In this document: one piece after another, positions 63,204 through 64,000 of the stretch
Numbering within the stretch: position 1 is the first letter of the stretch
Layout: each line of letters begins with the position of its first letter
Origin: JAJRZL01 sp964557855
Lineage (GTDB): Bacteria > Zixibacteria > MSB-5A5 > GN15 > FEB-12
DNA: 64,000 nt
Direction: 5' to 3'
Assembly: GCA_964557855.1 (NCBI GenBank)
Contig: CAZLBP010000001.1
Coordinates: forward strand, 1-64,000
Program-made: the position numbers and the translations under genes
The notes under the pieces: generated by a model
The model's database searches: none
Seen by the model: the letters and a program-made list of their open reading frames with translations, nothing else
What the model was told of the DNA's origin: nothing

Positions 63204-63776
63204 TTATTTCTTGTCCATCTCCGGCAGGATCACGGAGTCGATTATGTGAATGACGCCGTTGCTGCAGTAGATATCAGTGGCGGTAACCGTGGCATCATCG
63301 ATCATAACCACGTTATCTTTCACCACGATCGAAACGCTCTGGCCGTTCAGAGTCTCGGCTTCGTTAAGCTTCACGACGTCTTCGGCCTTGACGGCGCCGG
63401 CCACGACGTGGTAGGTCAGGACCGAGGTGAGCTTCTCTTTGTCATTTAAGAGAGCCTCAATTGTACCTTCCGGCAGCCTGGCAAAGGCTTCGTCAGTGGG
63501 AGCGAAGACCGTAATGGGACCTTCGCCCTTGAGAGCGTCGACCAGTCCGGCCGCTTTAATGGCCGCGACCAGCGTTTCGAAGGAACCGGCGGCAACGGCT
63601 GTTTCAACGATGTCCATCTGCGCCTTCTTGTCTACTTTGGCGGCGGCGGTGGTCACTTTCGCCTCTTTGGCATCGAGTGTATGAGCACCGCCGGGACCGC
63701 ACGAGCCGGCCTTAACGCTGACAGTGAGCAATGCCGCCAGAGCTACGGCCGTGATAGTTGTGTTGAGTGTCTTCAT
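63204..63776 (-). CDS. Secreted fasciclin-domain protein
   Basis: 190 residues. Signal peptide MKTLNTTITAVALAALLTVS. A single fasciclin (FAS1) domain covers about 55-188: FETLVAAIKAAGLVDALKGE, then PITVFAPTDEAFARLPEG, VLTYHVVAGAV and the closing GVIHIIDSVILP. FAS1 domains mediate adhesion. A short Cys segment (GSCGPGGAH) precedes the domain. It lies between two DUF4397 genes. Confidence 0.94.
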   Translation of the reverse strand: MKTLNTTITAVALAALLTVSVKAGSCGPGGAHTLDAKEAKVTTAAAKVDKKAQMDIVETAVAAGSFETLVAAIKAAGLVDALKGEGPITVFAPTDEAFARLPEGTIEALLNDKEKLTSVLTYHVVAGAVKAEDVVKLNEAETLNGQSVSIVVKDNVVMIDDATVTATDIYCSNGVIHIIDSVILPEMDKK

Positions 63777-63824
63777 TGTCTCTTCCTTTCAATGGCTTGC
63801 TTGCGATTCATGTGGTTTTGTTTT

Positions 63825-64000
63825 CTATTTGTTACCTATGATTTGGGCGCCCAGCGCCTGTTGACCCGCGCCGTTCACGAAGCCACGGGCGAACACGGTG
63901 TAGATTTTCCCGGCCTCCAGCTGGATGTTGGACAGGGAGAGGACGGTAGTGGATGTGCCGGCCAGGCGGACTTCGAGGTCGTACGTGGCGGCATCGAGCG
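63825..64000 (-). CDS. DUF4397-domain protein, C-terminal part (runs off the window)
   Basis: Partial minus-strand gene of 57 visible codons ending at the TAG at 63825-63827. It reads LDAATYDLEVRLAGTSTTVL, then IQLEAGKIYTVFARGFVNG and ALGAQIIGNK. This matches the end of DUF4397 domains. No sorting domain follows, unlike the gene at 61312. It lies 48 bp upstream of the fasciclin gene, possibly in the same operon. Confidence 0.75.
   Translation of the reverse strand, partial: LDAATYDLEVRLAGTSTTVLSLSNIQLEAGKIYTVFARGFVNGAGQQALGAQIIGNK

Overview
The window looks like a piece of a Gram-negative, FCB-group chromosome, most like candidate division Zixibacteria or a close relative. Three things suggest this: secreted proteins with paired dockerin-like Asp-rich repeats of the type GNxDGxxGPxGPxDxxDLSxLVDFLF, C-terminal Por/T9SS-like sorting domains (NYPNPFNP), and a clade II (Sec/lipoprotein-type) N2O reductase locus. 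Taxonomy is an inference. I saw no rRNA, tRNA or CRISPR.

Layout. (1) 1-7276, minus strand: a ROK repressor, a secreted GH16 beta-glucanase with two C-terminal repeat modules, then a second protein with three copies of the same module. The front of that second protein has been destroyed by a decayed IS4-family element (6288-7276). (2) 7290-24621: a copper-handling region. An NtrC-type two-component system (7290-9751) faces a CusCBA-type efflux operon with TRASH and Met/His-rich accessory proteins (9978-18471). A frameshifted Rieske gene (18573-19014) follows, then small copper-binding proteins, a truncated P-II-like protein, and a CopA ATPase with four N-terminal metal-binding fingers (22027-24621). 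Four intergenic regions each carry a pair of GAATANTC palindromes whose centres are exactly 20 bp apart, placed 75-119 bp upstream of a sigma-54 (GG-N10-GC) promoter. I read this as the regulon of the local NtrC-type regulator. (3) 25201-34653: nitrous-oxide respiration: an Rrf2/NsrR-like regulator, a COX4-cytochrome c fusion, NosZ, a membrane-NosL fusion, NosDFY, then hemerythrin, DUF1858/DUF2249 and DUF438 proteins. (4) 35157-42855: a SulP transporter and a CBS protein, divergent from a signalling cassette with three receiver domains, one full histidine kinase and one kinase-like protein without an ATPase domain. (5) 43453-46512: a DUF481 outer-membrane protein and a DUF4209-like protein with a HEPN-like motif. 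(6) 46838-49613: isocitrate lyase and an alanine/serine-glyoxylate aminotransferase. (7) 50077-61248: a cluster matching the poorly understood 'GAK' system: PHP hydrolase, two amphi-Trp proteins, a PhoU-kinase fusion, ATP-grasp ligase, HprK-related kinase and CofD-like transferase, followed by an IMPase, a beta/gamma-crystallin-tailed protein and an amidohydrolase. Three copies of a 44-bp covarying palindrome lie between genes here. (8) 61312-64000, minus strand: DUF4397, fasciclin and partial DUF4397 secreted proteins.

The two most interesting systems are the sigma-54/NtrC copper regulon, whose architecture can be read directly from the DNA, and the GAK-type cluster, which looks like an uncharacterised phosphotransfer/ligation pathway.
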